A stretch of 64,000 nt of DNA, taken from contig CAVSBE010000008.1 of the NCBI GenBank assembly GCA_963726135.1, forward strand, positions 124,001 to 188,000, given 5' to 3'. Below are positions 16,477-25,544 of the stretch, piece after piece. Position 1 is the stretch's first letter, and every line of letters starts with the position of its first letter. Under the pieces are notes generated by a model. The model did not search any database and had not been told where the DNA came from. It saw only the letters and a program-made list of their open reading frames with translations. Source of the DNA: Bog-473 sp963726135. Lineage in GTDB: Bacteria; Actinomycetota; Acidimicrobiia; Acidimicrobiales; RAAP-2. The position numbers and the translations under genes were made by a program.

Positions 16477-17693
16477 ATGGCCGAAAGGGCTCAACGAAGT
16501 CGTGGGTACGGCATCCTGGGCTCGACCGTGTGTGTGCCGTTGAACGTGGGCGTTGCCATCATCGCGTTGTTGGGCTTCCTCGGTACAGCCCAGACGGTCG
16601 GGATTGAGGTGGCAACCGCCAGCCCCTCGACGTCCTCCACCGTCTGGCTGTGCCGCCCGGGGCTGTCGAGCAATCCGTGCAGGGGCAGTCTCACCACGAC
16701 GGTCGTGCGGGCAAATGGGACCACCCACGTCCAGCACCCACGTCCAGCTCAAAACCCTGCCATCGACTGTTTCTACGTGTACCCGACGGTGAGTACGCAG
16801 CCGACGGCCAATGCCAATCTCCACGTTGATCCCCAGGAGCGGGCGGTCGCCATTGCCCAGGCCTCACGCTTCTCCCAAGTCTGCCGGGTGTACGCCCCGA
16901 TGTACCCCCAACTGACCATTTCGGCGATCAGCAAGGGGATCCGTCCCCAATCGGCCGTGATCGCGTACCTCGGCGTGCTCTCGGCGTGGAAGGACTATCT
17001 CGCCCATTACAACGACGGCCGCGGCGTCGTCTTGATCGGACACTCTCAGGGTGCCTCGCTCCTCATCGGGCTCATCAAACGCGAGATCGATCCGAGCCCC
17101 ACGGAACGCCACCTGCTCGTCTCAGCGCTTCTGATGGGCGGCAATGTGACTGTGCCGATGGGTCGAGACGTCGGGGGAGACTTCGCCCACATACCGGCCT
17201 GCCAGAGCAACATTCAGACTGGGTGCGTCTTGGCCTATTCGTCGTTCAACTCGCCGCCTCCCGCCAACAGCTTCTTCGGTCGGGTCGGAACCAGCATCAG
17301 CGCGCTATCAGGGCTCGCGCCGACATCGGCAGCCGGGCTACAGGTTCTCTGCACTAACCCGGCCGCCCTAACCGGAGGGGCCGGACCACTGAATCCCTAT
17401 TTCCCGACCGAGCCATTCGCGGCTCACGGTCCAGCCTCAAATATGGCTCCACCTCGAAGCGCACAGTTCGCACACCCTGGGTGTCATATCCAAATCTCTA
17501 TCGCGGGCAATGCCAGAGTTCAGGTGGAGCGACCTGGCTACAGGTCGCGGATATCGCTGGGCCGAGGGACACTCGACCGACCGTGCAGCCTGTGCTTGGA
17601 CCCAGGTGGGGACTCCACCTCGATGACGTCAATCTTGCCCTGGGAAATCTGGTCCAAGTGGTGCGAGACGAATCGCTTGCATATGCCCATTAA
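16477..17693 (+). pseudogene. DUF3089 alpha/beta-hydrolase-like protein, frameshifted near the end
   Basis: Signal sequence, then STVWLCRPGLSSNPC, DCFYVYPTVSTQPTANANL and the nucleophile elbow LIGHSQGASLL: the DUF3089 lipase-like family, secreted. After FAHPG (about 17470) the family's last block continues in another frame as VSYPNLYRGQCQSSGGATW and WGLHLDDVNLALGNLVQVV to TAA 17691. One C is missing in ACACCCTGGGTG. Read in the first frame it would instead end at 17742 with an unrelated tail. Start ATG 16477 is uncertain; TTG 16471 is in frame. Confidence 0.75.
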
Positions 17694-17694
17694 G

Positions 17695-17732
17695 GGTGCC
17701 GCTGCCGCTGGGTCGGTGGGCACTTCGGCACG
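17695..17732 (+). repeat. Repeat A, diverged
   Basis: GGGTGCCGCTGCCGCTGGGT then GGTGGGCACTTCGGCAC; the right half keeps the GTGGG-CACTTCGGCAC arm seen at 30090, 44155 and 51420. The rest of 17743-17982 shows no gene. Confidence 0.55.
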
Positions 17733-17982
17733 ACTGCGATAGTCGCCTCGGCCCTGATGATCCGAAGTATGGATGAGCAGTCGGCTGCGGCCCCTCGCGG
17801 CTCTGCAGAGGGTCTGTGGGCGAACTGGGCGAACGGTACGCTGGCAGGCGGAGAGCCGGGAAGCCTGGTCGGCACGTCGAAGTTCGCGCCGATGAGGAGC
17901 TGGACGTGTGTCTCCGGGATCCACGCAACAGGCTTTCGCCACACCCGTGCCCAGGCGCGCCATGTCAGGACGGGATTGATCG

Positions 17983-18984
17983 ATGACCGTAGGACTCTCC
18001 TTCTTCGCCTTTGTCGCTGGGGCGGTCGTGAGCCTGGTCACCAGCTGGGTGCTCGTTTCGCGCCTCGAACGGGTCGGTGAGCGCCTAGGACTCTCCGAAG
18101 CCCTGCTCGGCATAGTGGCCGCTGGCGCGGCCGATGCACCCGAGATCACTGCCTCCATCACCGCGTTGGCACACCACCAAGCGACGATTGGCGCCGGAGT
18201 CGTCCTCGGCTCGAACGTGTTCAACCTTGCCGCGCTGCTCGGCCTGGGAGCTGTCATTGCAGGTCGTATCAGCCTGCACCGAAAGGTCGTGGTTCTCGGC
18301 GGCACAGTTGCCATGCTGGTCGCGGTGACCTGTCTTTTCAGTGTGGGGGGTCAGCTCTCTGCGGGAGCGGGCCTGGCCGTCGTCCTCGCCATCCTGGTCC
18401 CCTACATCGTCCTCCTCGGCGCGCACCGAAGCATCCTTGGACGCCTCGGCCTGTCGACGAGGTGGACGGCATGGCTGAGCGCCGCCATCGTCGAAGAGGA
18501 GATCGAACTCGAAGAAGCCATCCACCCGCGACGAGGCACGGGGGGCGACGCGCTCATGGCGGGCGCAGCCTTGGTCGTTGTCGTCGCGGCCAGCATCGCC
18601 ATGGAGCGAGGGGCTGCCTCGCTCGGCGTGCACTTCGCCGTCCCGGAGATCATCGTGGGCGGACTCGTGCTGGCCGCCGCGACCAGCCTTCCCAACGTGG
18701 TGTCCGCCGTCTACCTGGCCCGGCGAGGTCGTGGCGCGGCGACCCTGAGCACCGCGCTCAACTCGAACTCGCTCAACGTGACGGCCGGTCTCTTGCTTCC
18801 CGCCGCGATCATCGGCCTGGCCAAGCCGTCGGGATCGGGCCTCCTCGTCGCTGGCTGGTATGTCGGCCTCTCAGCGCTAACGCTGGTGCTCTCCTATTCG
18901 GGGCACGGACTGCGGCGTACCTCAGGCGGATTGATCATCGCGGCCTACGCCCTCTTCGTGGCCCTGCTTCTGGTCACCAGCTAG
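17983..18984 (+). CDS. Sodium/calcium exchanger family membrane protein
   Basis: 333 aa with about ten membrane helices. The two alpha-repeats of the CaCA family are visible: GAADAPEITASITALAH with GSNVFNLAALLG, and AAATSLPNVVSAVYLARRG with STALNSNSLNV. The acidic residues of GAADAPE match the cation-binding helix. An acidic/charged loop near residue 170 (EEEIELEEA) separates the halves. Exchanges cations such as Ca2+ against Na+ or H+ across the cell membrane. Single gene between the DUF3089 gene and a convergent KdpD-like gene. Confidence 0.85.
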   Translation: MTVGLSFFAFVAGAVVSLVTSWVLVSRLERVGERLGLSEALLGIVAAGAADAPEITASITALAHHQATIGAGVVLGSNVFNLAALLGLGAVIAGRISLHRKVVVLGGTVAMLVAVTCLFSVGGQLSAGAGLAVVLAILVPYIVLLGAHRSILGRLGLSTRWTAWLSAAIVEEEIELEEAIHPRRGTGGDALMAGAALVVVVAASIAMERGAASLGVHFAVPEIIVGGLVLAAATSLPNVVSAVYLARRGRGAATLSTALNSNSLNVTAGLLLPAAIIGLAKPSGSGLLVAGWYVGLSALTLVLSYSGHGLRRTSGGLIIAAYALFVALLLVTS

Positions 18985-18999
18985 GGACCGCCGGAGTCC

Positions 19000-19749
19000 T
19001 TACACGCGAGAACCGAACAGAGGTCGCAAGGATGCGCCGACCTGATCAGCGATCGCTACAGCCACGACGCGTCGCTCGTAAGAGACCTCATACCCCGGCG
19101 TCGGCGTCATAATGAAGCGGCCCAAAGCGCGGCCTTTGCTTTGCACCAGCAACTCGATCTCTGGGCCGGGCAGGCCCATGCGATCGACACTCCAAACCCG
19201 ACCCCCGAGGAAGACTCGTCCATCATGTTCGAGCTGCATCATCGGTAGGTCCGCCGAGCCTGACTCGTAGCGACATGCTTGAAGGTGCAGCAGGGTAATG
19301 AGTTCGTTTCGCACACGTTCAACTACCTCACGAGAGGGCGCACCCGATGTGGCGAGTTCCGAGATTTCGTGGATCAGAGCAACGAAGTCAGCTTCCTCGG
19401 CTGCGGTCTCGTGGTGATGCCGATTGCGGGCCGCCAGTTCGGTCACAATGATCCCGACAACGAAGAGACTCACAGCGGTCTCGATATCGGGTCGATGGGT
19501 GATGGCGAGCTTCTCGTAGGGGCGGGTGAGAAAGTAGTCGAACCACACGGTGGCAGAGACCGTGGCCACGAAGCCGGAGACCCTGTTGCCCAGCGCTGCG
19601 ACCGCTACGATGACGGCCACGAGGATCAGCGCAGATGCCGTGTTGGCGAAGTTTGAGCGGAATGGGACGAGAATGGCCGCCACGCCAAGGGGCATGAGAA
19701 CCGCTGCGACTAGGGCTATCTGGTCTCGGTGAAGCCGGAGCTTCTCCAT
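19000..19749 (-). CDS. DUF4118 (KdpD-like) membrane sensor without kinase domain
   Basis: 249 aa. Residues 10-110 hold four membrane helices of the DUF4118 domain found in KdpD (VATVSATVWFDYFLTRPYEKL is diagnostic). A coiled segment (RNRHHHETAAEEADFVALIHE) and a GAF-like C-terminal part follow, but no histidine kinase domain. It may report to a separate partner or be a stand-alone membrane sensor. Convergent with the exchanger gene, 15 bp between stops. Confidence 0.8.
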   Translation of the reverse strand: MEKLRLHRDQIALVAAVLMPLGVAAILVPFRSNFANTASALILVAVIVAVAALGNRVSGFVATVSATVWFDYFLTRPYEKLAITHRPDIETAVSLFVVGIIVTELAARNRHHHETAAEEADFVALIHEISELATSGAPSREVVERVRNELITLLHLQACRYESGSADLPMMQLEHDGRVFLGGRVWSVDRMGLPGPEIELLVQSKGRALGRFIMTPTPGYEVSYERRVVAVAIADQVGASLRPLFGSRV

Positions 19750-19804
19750 GGCTACCTCGCTTCGCTCTCTTGTCCCTACTCTCTCATGACGTCACGCAGC
19801 GGGC

Positions 19805-20137
19805 TCAGTGCCTGGCCACCGATTCGATGATCCCGGCCGCCCAGGTGCAGGTGATGGCAACCAGCAAGACAGCGCCGGTGAAGGCGAACTGCGCCGCGGT
19901 ACCCCAGATTCCGTCGGGTAGGGCCAACAACAAGGCCAGGCCGACAGCGATGCCCCCAGCTTGGGCGGTCGAGATCCGCCGCGCGCTGAAGAGCGCGCAG
20001 CAGGGCCCGACCATCAGCAGGCCGATCAGGATGACCCGGGACCCGAGGAGCGCGTCCGCAGCCGTAATGAGCACCATTATGGCCACGCTCAATCTGAAGA
20101 AAAAGCGACCTGTTCTACCAGCCACCGATATGAACAT
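19805..20137 (-). CDS. Small membrane protein resembling the N-terminal part of actinobacterial PP2C (RsbU-like) phosphatases
   Basis: 110 aa, three predicted helices (LSVAIMVLITAADALLG; VILIGLLMVGPCCALF; TAAQFAFTGAVLLVAITCTW). GSRVILIGLLMVGPCCALFS and the LPDGIWGT loop are typical of the membrane part in front of SpoIIE-type phosphatase domains in streptomycetes; the phosphatase is absent. ATG 20137 starts just before the first helix. Could be a truncated relic or a stand-alone anchor. Confidence 0.6.
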   Translation of the reverse strand: MFISVAGRTGRFFFRLSVAIMVLITAADALLGSRVILIGLLMVGPCCALFSARRISTAQAGGIAVGLALLLALPDGIWGTAAQFAFTGAVLLVAITCTWAAGIIESVARH

Positions 20138-20168
20138 AGTGGCGGGCCTAAGTGCATGTTCAGTCGTC

Positions 20169-20194
20169 GGGTGCCCCGTACGCCAACGGAACGG
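20169..20194 (+). repeat. Repeat A
   Basis: GGGTGCCCCGTACGCCAACG: left arm and core with CCAACGG in place of CCGG. A CTTCGGCACTTCTGGG arm follows at 20211. Confidence 0.6.
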
Positions 20195-20389
20195 TTGGCT
20201 CTTCGGCACTTCTGGGTGGACGGGTTGCCGCTGACCTACGGACGCTTGGAGGCTGAAGCGGCAATAAGGTCGCCGGGCGCTGGGCCCGGTCAAAGCCGAA
20301 CCCAGCCCCGACCGTCATCCCATTCGGAAAGGGGAATGTTTCCACTAGGGAAGCATTTGCGTAGCTCGGAGCGACGAGTGCCGCCCCGA

Positions 20390-20617
20390 CTAGCAGGAAG
20401 TGCTGTTCAAGCCACCGACGCAAGTGTTGGCGCTGCTGAACAGGCCGGAGATGCCTCCGCCCAACGCGGCGACGGCCACCACGGCCACAACGGCTATAAG
20501 ACCCACGAGCAGCGCGTACTCCACCATGGAGGCACCGCGCTCGGTGCGTGCCCGCTCGAACAGTGTTCCCTGTGCGGTCCTGACTGCGACGAACGCGTTC
20601 ATGAACATTCCCAACAT
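20390..20617 (-). CDS. Flp family type IVb pilin
   Basis: 75 aa. ERGASMVEYALLVGLIAVVAV is the Flp/Fap pilin signature: the processing site followed by Glu+5 and Tyr+6 and a single hydrophobic helix. The short tail ends with a possible Cys pair (NTCVGGLNSTSC). ATG 20617 has GAGGGGG upstream. Tad assembly genes are not in the window, so this pilin is isolated. Confidence 0.85.
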   Translation of the reverse strand: MLGMFMNAFVAVRTAQGTLFERARTERGASMVEYALLVGLIAVVAVVAVAALGGGISGLFSSANTCVGGLNSTSC

Positions 20618-20801
20618 TCTGAGCCCCCTCTTGCCCGAGCAAGCCCTCCTGTTGGATGACCTGCCCTCTTCAAGCATCGGTCACTTGATGGCTATGGTTC
20701 CATAGGACTTTCAGACCTAAAGCTGAGCCGACCCGGGTCGCGCACAACGCCCAGACAACACCTCGATTGCTCACTGGGGTCCCGAACGGGCCTGAGAGAC
20801 G

Positions 20802-20834
20802 AGGTGCCCCGTATAGGTGGGACAGTTCAGCACG
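20802..20834 (+). repeat. Repeat A, short form
   Basis: AGGTGCCCCGTATAGGTGGG then ACAGTTCAGCACG; the CGCCGG centre is lost and the two outer arms are fused. The right arm GGTGGGACAGTT matches that at 48515. Confidence 0.6.
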
Positions 20835-20860
20835 CCCAAAACGCACCGCCACGAAGGGAC

Positions 20861-20918
20861 GCGGCCCAACCCCTGAAGGCGAAGTGGGGCTGAGCCGAGC
20901 CGCCTCACCCCCAACGGC
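20861..20918 (+). repeat. Repeat B (hairpin family)
   Basis: Begins GCGGCCCAACCCCTGAAGGC, continues to GTGGGGCTGAGCC and ends with a CACCCCC tract. AACCCC/GGGGCT arms form a hairpin. Related copies are at 37100, 37233, 56103 and 57233. Between 20618 and 21119 only repeats A and B are seen, no gene. Confidence 0.6.
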
Positions 20919-21028
20919 GATGGCGACCTACGGAGGCTTGAGTACCCGAACTCACGCTTGACAAACCCAAACGAAAGTTTGAGTCGTCAAGCAGCAGCGC
21001 AGAACCTAAGAATGACGAACCGGAAGCC

Positions 21029-21054
21029 GGGTGCCCCAGTTCGCCGGAAGCGGG
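21029..21054 (+). repeat. Repeat A
   Basis: GGGTGCCCCAGTTCGCCGGA followed by AGCGGG; close to consensus. Forms the left border of the methyltransferase unit. Confidence 0.75.
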
Positions 21055-21119
21055 ATGGTTGACGAGCTTCTTCTTGATGGACTTCGGCGGCGCTGAATCA
21101 AGAGAGATAATGGGCTCCA

Positions 21120-21875
21120 GTGACAAGAGACGGGCACGAGGATTCGGCCGCGTACGATCGCCTTGGCGTCGGTTATCAATATGTGCGCCGACCGGATCCT
21201 CGCCTAGGGAGGATGATTCAGAAGGCCCTCGGCGATGCCGAGACGATCTTAAATGTGGGGGCTGGAACCGGCTCGCACGAGCCCGCGGACCGCCAAGTCG
21301 TCGCGATCGAGCCTTCTACCGTCATGCTTGCCCAACACGCCGGTTCCCGTCGGATTCGAGGAGAGGCCGAGAGTCTGCCCTTCCCCGACGTCAGCTTCGA
21401 TGCGGCGATGGCAATTCTCACTGTCCACCACTGGCGAGACCTCTTGCGAGGACTCAGCGAGGTGAAGCGCGTCGCTCGGCGTCAGGTGATCTTCACGTGG
21501 GACCCGGATCACGATCGGAGGCGCTGGATCGCCACGGAGTATGTCCCTGCGATTATCGCGATGGAGGCGGCTCGCTTCGCTACGCTCCCGCGAATAGTCG
21601 AGGCGCTCGACGCCCACACGGTGCACCGATTTGAGATCCCCCACGATTTCACCGACGGCTTCCAAGCGGCGTTTTGGCGGAAACCAGAGGCGTATCTTGA
21701 TCCACGAATCAGAGCAGCCAGCTCGACGTTTGCGTCGTTGCCGTCAGAACTCGTTGAGCCTGGAATCGCTCAGCTTCGTCGCGACCTCGAATCAGGCGTG
21801 TGGGTCAGCGAGCACAGCGATTTGTTGGGGTTGGACAGCGTGGACTACGGGTACCGAGTCGTCGTGGCGGGCTGA
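21120..21875 (+). CDS. Class I SAM-dependent methyltransferase
   Basis: 251 aa. Motif I is ILNVGAGTGSHEP, motif II VVAIEPSTVML, then LPFPDVSFDAAMAILTVHHW (Methyltransf_11 pattern). Substrate unknown. GTG start at 21120 lies close to repeat A at 21029; no strong ribosome site. The gene fills a unit between two repeat A copies, the right one split by IS30. Confidence 0.8.
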   Translation: MTRDGHEDSAAYDRLGVGYQYVRRPDPRLGRMIQKALGDAETILNVGAGTGSHEPADRQVVAIEPSTVMLAQHAGSRRIRGEAESLPFPDVSFDAAMAILTVHHWRDLLRGLSEVKRVARRQVIFTWDPDHDRRRWIATEYVPAIIAMEAARFATLPRIVEALDAHTVHRFEIPHDFTDGFQAAFWRKPEAYLDPRIRAASSTFASLPSELVEPGIAQLRRDLESGVWVSEHSDLLGLDSVDYGYRVVVAG

Positions 21876-21892
21876 TTGTGTACTCAGATAGA

Positions 21893-21909
21893 GGGTGCCC
21901 CAGAACGCC
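21893..21909 (+). repeat. Repeat A left half, split by IS30 copy 1
   Basis: GGGTGCCCCAGAACGCC ends exactly at the IS30 terminal TGTGTCC. The other half CCGGAAGTGAGG starts at 23141; CC appears on both sides, as expected for a 2-bp target duplication. Confidence 0.8.
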
Positions 21910-23140
21910 TGTGTCCTCAAGCGGTCATTGCAACACCAGCCTGATTGGCGAACAGTGATGTCGTCGATCAGGAGGTGTGCAGAATGGCACGGTTCTCAGC
22001 GAGGACAGAGGCAGACGATCTGGGACATGCGCGAGGCGGGTGTGCCCGTGAAGCGCATCGCCAAGCATCTGGGCAGGCAGAACTCATCGTTGCGCAAGTT
22101 CATCGCCGATGCCGGCGGGAGGCGCCCCACGGCGCGTGAGCGCTCAGCGCTGCGCCTCTCGCTCGAAGAGCGAGAGGAGATCTCAAGGGGCCTGGCGGCG
22201 GGCCATTCCATCCGTGCCATCGCCGAGGCGCTGGGCCGCTCGCCTTCGACGGTGTGTCGGGAGGTCAACACCAACGGCGGGCGAAAGAAGTACCGGGCCC
22301 TGGTGGCAGACCGGGCGGCGTGCCGGCGGGCGCTGCGACCCAAGCGGGCCAAGCTCGCGCAGTGCCGGCGGCTCCGAGGGGTCGTCGAGCGCAAGCTCGA
22401 GGCCAAATGGTCGCCCCAGCAGATCTCGGCGTGGTTGGCTTCGGAATACCCAGATCGCCCGGAGATGCAGGTGTCCCACGAGACCATCTACCAGTCACTG
22501 TTCGTCCAGAGCCGTGGTGCGCTGCGCAAAGAGCTGCACTCGTGCCTGCGAACTGGTCGGGCTATGCGACGGGCCAAGGCCTACACGAAGGGCAACGTCG
22601 GCCAGGGCCAGCTCCGCGACATGGTGATGATCTCCGAGCGTCCCGCCGAGGTGAAGGACCGGGCCGTGCCCGGTCACTGGGAAGGCGACCTGATCTTCGG
22701 CAAGAAGATGACCTCGATCGGCACCCTGGTCGAGCGCCACAGCCGCTACGTCATCTTGCTCAAGCTCCCCAACGGTCACGGCGCCGAGGCGGTGCGCAAG
22801 GCCATGACCAAGCGCATCTTGACCCTGCCGGCTCAGCTGCGACGGTCGATCACCTGGGATCAGGGCAAGGAGATGGCCGAGCACGTCCAGTTCACGGTCG
22901 ACACCGGAGTGCAGATCTACTTCTGTGATCCCAAGAGCCCCTGGCAGCGCGGGAGCAACGAGAACACCAACGGATTGCTCCGCCAATACCTTCCGAAGAC
23001 CTCAGATCTGTCGCAGTGTACTCAACGAGAGCTCGACGCCATCGCCCGCTCGCTCAACACGAGGCCTCGACAGACGCTCGGCTGGATGACACCATCTCGG
23101 GCGTTCGCCGAGGCTGTTGCGTTGACCGCTTGAGGACACA
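21910..23140 (+). mobile_element. IS30 family element, copy 1 (1231 bp)
   Basis: Ends are inverted repeats: left TGTGTCCTCAAGCGGTCA, right the complement of the same string, with the match extending to GCAAC. Contains one transposase gene. It sits in the core of repeat A with a probable CC duplication. Copy 2 at 47279 has the same size and the same position in its repeat. Confidence 0.85.
21958..23133 (+). CDS. IS30 family transposase, N-terminus shifted
   Basis: About 390 codons. HTH region (GVPVKRIAKHLGRQNSSLRK; SIRAIAEALGRSPSTVCRE) and DDE domain (PGHWEGDLIFGKKMTSIGTL, SITWDQGKEMAEH, KSPWQRGSNENTNGLLRQYL) are complete. The sister gene starts MVKFSQDEQ behind AGGAGG; here the equivalent ATG (21984) gives MARFS but is out of frame with the rest, so one indel lies near 21995. 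An in-frame ATG at 21958 could still give an active protein with a changed first 15 residues. Confidence 0.85.
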   Translation: MSSIRRCAEWHGSQRGQRQTIWDMREAGVPVKRIAKHLGRQNSSLRKFIADAGGRRPTARERSALRLSLEEREEISRGLAAGHSIRAIAEALGRSPSTVCREVNTNGGRKKYRALVADRAACRRALRPKRAKLAQCRRLRGVVERKLEAKWSPQQISAWLASEYPDRPEMQVSHETIYQSLFVQSRGALRKELHSCLRTGRAMRRAKAYTKGNVGQGQLRDMVMISERPAEVKDRAVPGHWEGDLIFGKKMTSIGTLVERHSRYVILLKLPNGHGAEAVRKAMTKRILTLPAQLRRSITWDQGKEMAEHVQFTVDTGVQIYFCDPKSPWQRGSNENTNGLLRQYLPKTSDLSQCTQRELDAIARSLNTRPRQTLGWMTPSRAFAEAVALTA

Positions 23141-23157
23141 CCGGAAGTGAGGTAGCA
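23141..23157 (+). repeat. Repeat A right half after IS30 copy 1
   Basis: CCGGAAGTGAGGTAGCA continues the repeat begun at 21893. Confidence 0.6.
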
Positions 23158-23234
23158 GCCGGCCGGGATCCGCGGAGGCGTGTGGGTGCTTGGAGATTTT
23201 CTCGACTTCGACTGGCTCGGGCCCCTCGGCAGCC

Positions 23235-23501
23235 TCAGGACGAGTCGGCTGCTTCCTCGGCTAGTTGAGACATCCCGATTGTGGAGGTGAGATCTCGAGG
23301 TGATCTTGAGATCCCCACAGGCCGAATCGAAATCCCGATTGAGACGACACCAATGCCTCCGATGGTCATAAGAACGAAAGCGGGAGTGATTGCTGTGAAC
23401 CACAGGTGATTCGTAATTAGGTAGTCACGGCCATGCACGCAGGCTCTTCGCTGGGATCGTCCGGCGCTACATCGGTCGTATTTGACCCCCGCGAGCCTCA
23501 T
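23235..23501 (-). CDS. Possible small membrane protein
   Basis: Open frame of 88 codons with one convincing hydrophobic stretch (FVLMTIGGIGVVSIGIS) and a polar acidic tail. No family and no clear ribosome site; a shorter start is possible. It lies in the 400-bp stretch between IS30 and the pyruvate-kinase-like gene, which otherwise shows nothing. Confidence 0.3.
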   Translation of the reverse strand: MRLAGVKYDRCSAGRSQRRACVHGRDYLITNHLWFTAITPAFVLMTIGGIGVVSIGISIRPVGISRSPRDLTSTIGMSQLAEEAADSS

Positions 23502-24505
23502 CGGGCTGGTGGGTCCGCCTTCGCCAGGGACTTCTTGTGACGGCTCGGGACCTTCTCCCCTATCTGGTGGTGGCTTCGCGCATCACAGTGGCAGCAACCA
23601 CCCCGTTTGCCGACGGCGGGATAGCTGCCTATGGCAAGAGGAGCCCCGCAGTGTCGATTGAGAACACGCCAGAGGTGACTCGACACGAAGCCGAATCGCC
23701 CGAACGCGATGCTGGGGCCGTAGGCGGGCTTGGCGTAACTACGACGGCGGTTCCATCCCTGGACACGGAGCGGTGGGCGCTTGCATCCGACCTTGCGAAG
23801 ATCGAGGAGACGATGTCGCGGCTGGAATCTCGCTATGCCGAGGACATAGACCTGGTTCACCCGGAGCTCCGGGCGGATGCTGTGAACCTCACGCACTACC
23901 TGGCGCTGCGCCAGGGTGACGAGAGATCTCTACAGCGCAGGCTGGGTGAGCGCGGCCTGTCGTCTCTGGGGCGCTGCGAGCCTCACGTCCTGGCAACCGT
24001 TGAAAGCGTGCGTTTCACCCTGGACAGCTCGACCAGTCTGCCCGTGCCGGCGTCTCTCAGCTTCGAGGCCGGACGAGGCGCGGCTCGACCGCAACACGGA
24101 CGCCCTCTTCGGGCCCCGGCCACGTGGGAGGGTGCCACGGATCATGGTGACGCTTCCCAGCGAAGCAGCCACCGACTACCCGCTCGTGCGCCACCTCGTC
24201 GCGTCAGGAATGGACGTGGCACGGATCAACGGCGCCCACGACGGCCCCGACGCATGGGTGCGCATGGCCGGCAACGTTCGCAAGGCATCCGACGAAGTGA
24301 CCCGACCGTGCCGGATCTCCATGGATCTGCCGGGACCCAAGATGCGTACGGGGCCTCTGGCCGAGGGCCCGCGCGTGGTCCGGTTGCGGCCCCAACGAGA
24401 CCTTCGAGGAGTGGCCGTCGCACCCTCTCTGGTCAGGCTCGTGGGCGGGCGGGCGATGACCGGCGAGGCGGCGCCTGCTCTTCCGGTCGAGGCCGCATGG
24501 CTAGA

Positions 24506-25539
24506 TGTGTTGTCCACCCACGTTGTTAGCGAGGATCCAGGTCCACCAATGAGCTGAGCCTCCGAGGGATCGTGTGGTTGTCGAAGACCCACGAACCCCA
24601 AGGAGACTCAGATGCACGCTAACGCCCCGTTGACCACTCGTGGTCGATTGATCCTGGTGGAGCGGATCGCCTCGGGCCGGCCGGTGGCCCACGTGGCCGC
24701 CGAGATGGGCATCTCGCGCAAGACGGCAGACAAGTGGTGGAAGCGCTGGCTCGCCGAAGGAGAGCCCGGTCTCGAGGACCGATCCTCTCGCCCTTGGCGC
24801 TGCCCGCACCGGACCCCGGCCCGCCTCGAACGACGGATCATCGCCCTGCGACGGGCGCGCAAGCTCGGTCCGGCCCGGATCGCCGGCATCGTGGGCCTGC
24901 CCGCCTCGACGGTGCACCGGGTGCTCTTGCGCTACGGCCTGAACCGCTTGGCCTGGATGGACCGCCCGAGCGGGGAGATCATCCGGCGCATCCACACCGA
25001 TCGCCCTGGTGAGCTCATCCACATCGATGTCAAGAAGCTCGGGCGTATCCCTCCAGGTGGGGGCTGGCGCGTCCATGGACGCGGCAACGTGGCGCACCAC
25101 AAGGTGGGCTACGACTTCATCCATTCGGCCATCGACGCCCACACCCGACTGGCTTTCTCAGAGGTCCTCTCCGACGAGAAGGGACCGACCTGCGCGGGGT
25201 TCTTCGAGCGGGCCCAGACCTTCTTCGCCCTGCACGGAATCGACGTCGAGGCCGTGCTCACCGACAACGCCAAGAACTACTTGGGCAAGGACTTCACCGC
25301 AGCCCTAGGCACCATCGAACACCGAAAGATCCGACCACGCCGGCCCCAGACCAACGGCAAGGTAGAGCGCCTCAATCGCACTCTTCTCGACGAGTGGGCC
25401 TACGTCCGGATCTACACCTCAAATGCCCAGCGCACCCGAGCCCTTGACCGCTGGCTCCACACCTACAACCATCACCGGGGTCACACGGCTCTCGGAGGTC
25501 GGCCACCCATCGAGACGACCAACCTCGCGGGACAACACA
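24506..25539 (+). mobile_element. IS481 family element (1034 bp) with 6-bp target duplication
   Basis: TGTGTTGTCC at 24506-24515 is the exact inverted copy of GGACAACACA at 25530-25539. GCTAGA flanks both ends (24500-24505 and 25540-25545). It lies inside the pyruvate-kinase-like gene. Confidence 0.9.
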
Positions 25540-25544
25540 GCTAG
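24612..25544 (+). CDS. IS481 family transposase
   Basis: 310 aa. HTH (VAAEMGISRKTADKWWKRW) followed by an HTH_32-like linker and an rve integrase core with DDE: IHIDVKKLGRIP, VEAVLTDNAKNY and PQTNGKVERLNRTLLDEWAY. ATG 24612 is preceded by AAGGAGA. The TAG stop (25542-25544) is outside the element, inside the right GCTAGA target copy, so the gene borrows its stop codon from the target. Confidence 0.95.
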   Translation: MHANAPLTTRGRLILVERIASGRPVAHVAAEMGISRKTADKWWKRWLAEGEPGLEDRSSRPWRCPHRTPARLERRIIALRRARKLGPARIAGIVGLPASTVHRVLLRYGLNRLAWMDRPSGEIIRRIHTDRPGELIHIDVKKLGRIPPGGGWRVHGRGNVAHHKVGYDFIHSAIDAHTRLAFSEVLSDEKGPTCAGFFERAQTFFALHGIDVEAVLTDNAKNYLGKDFTAALGTIEHRKIRPRRPQTNGKVERLNRTLLDEWAYVRIYTSNAQRTRALDRWLHTYNHHRGHTALGGRPPIETTNLAGQHS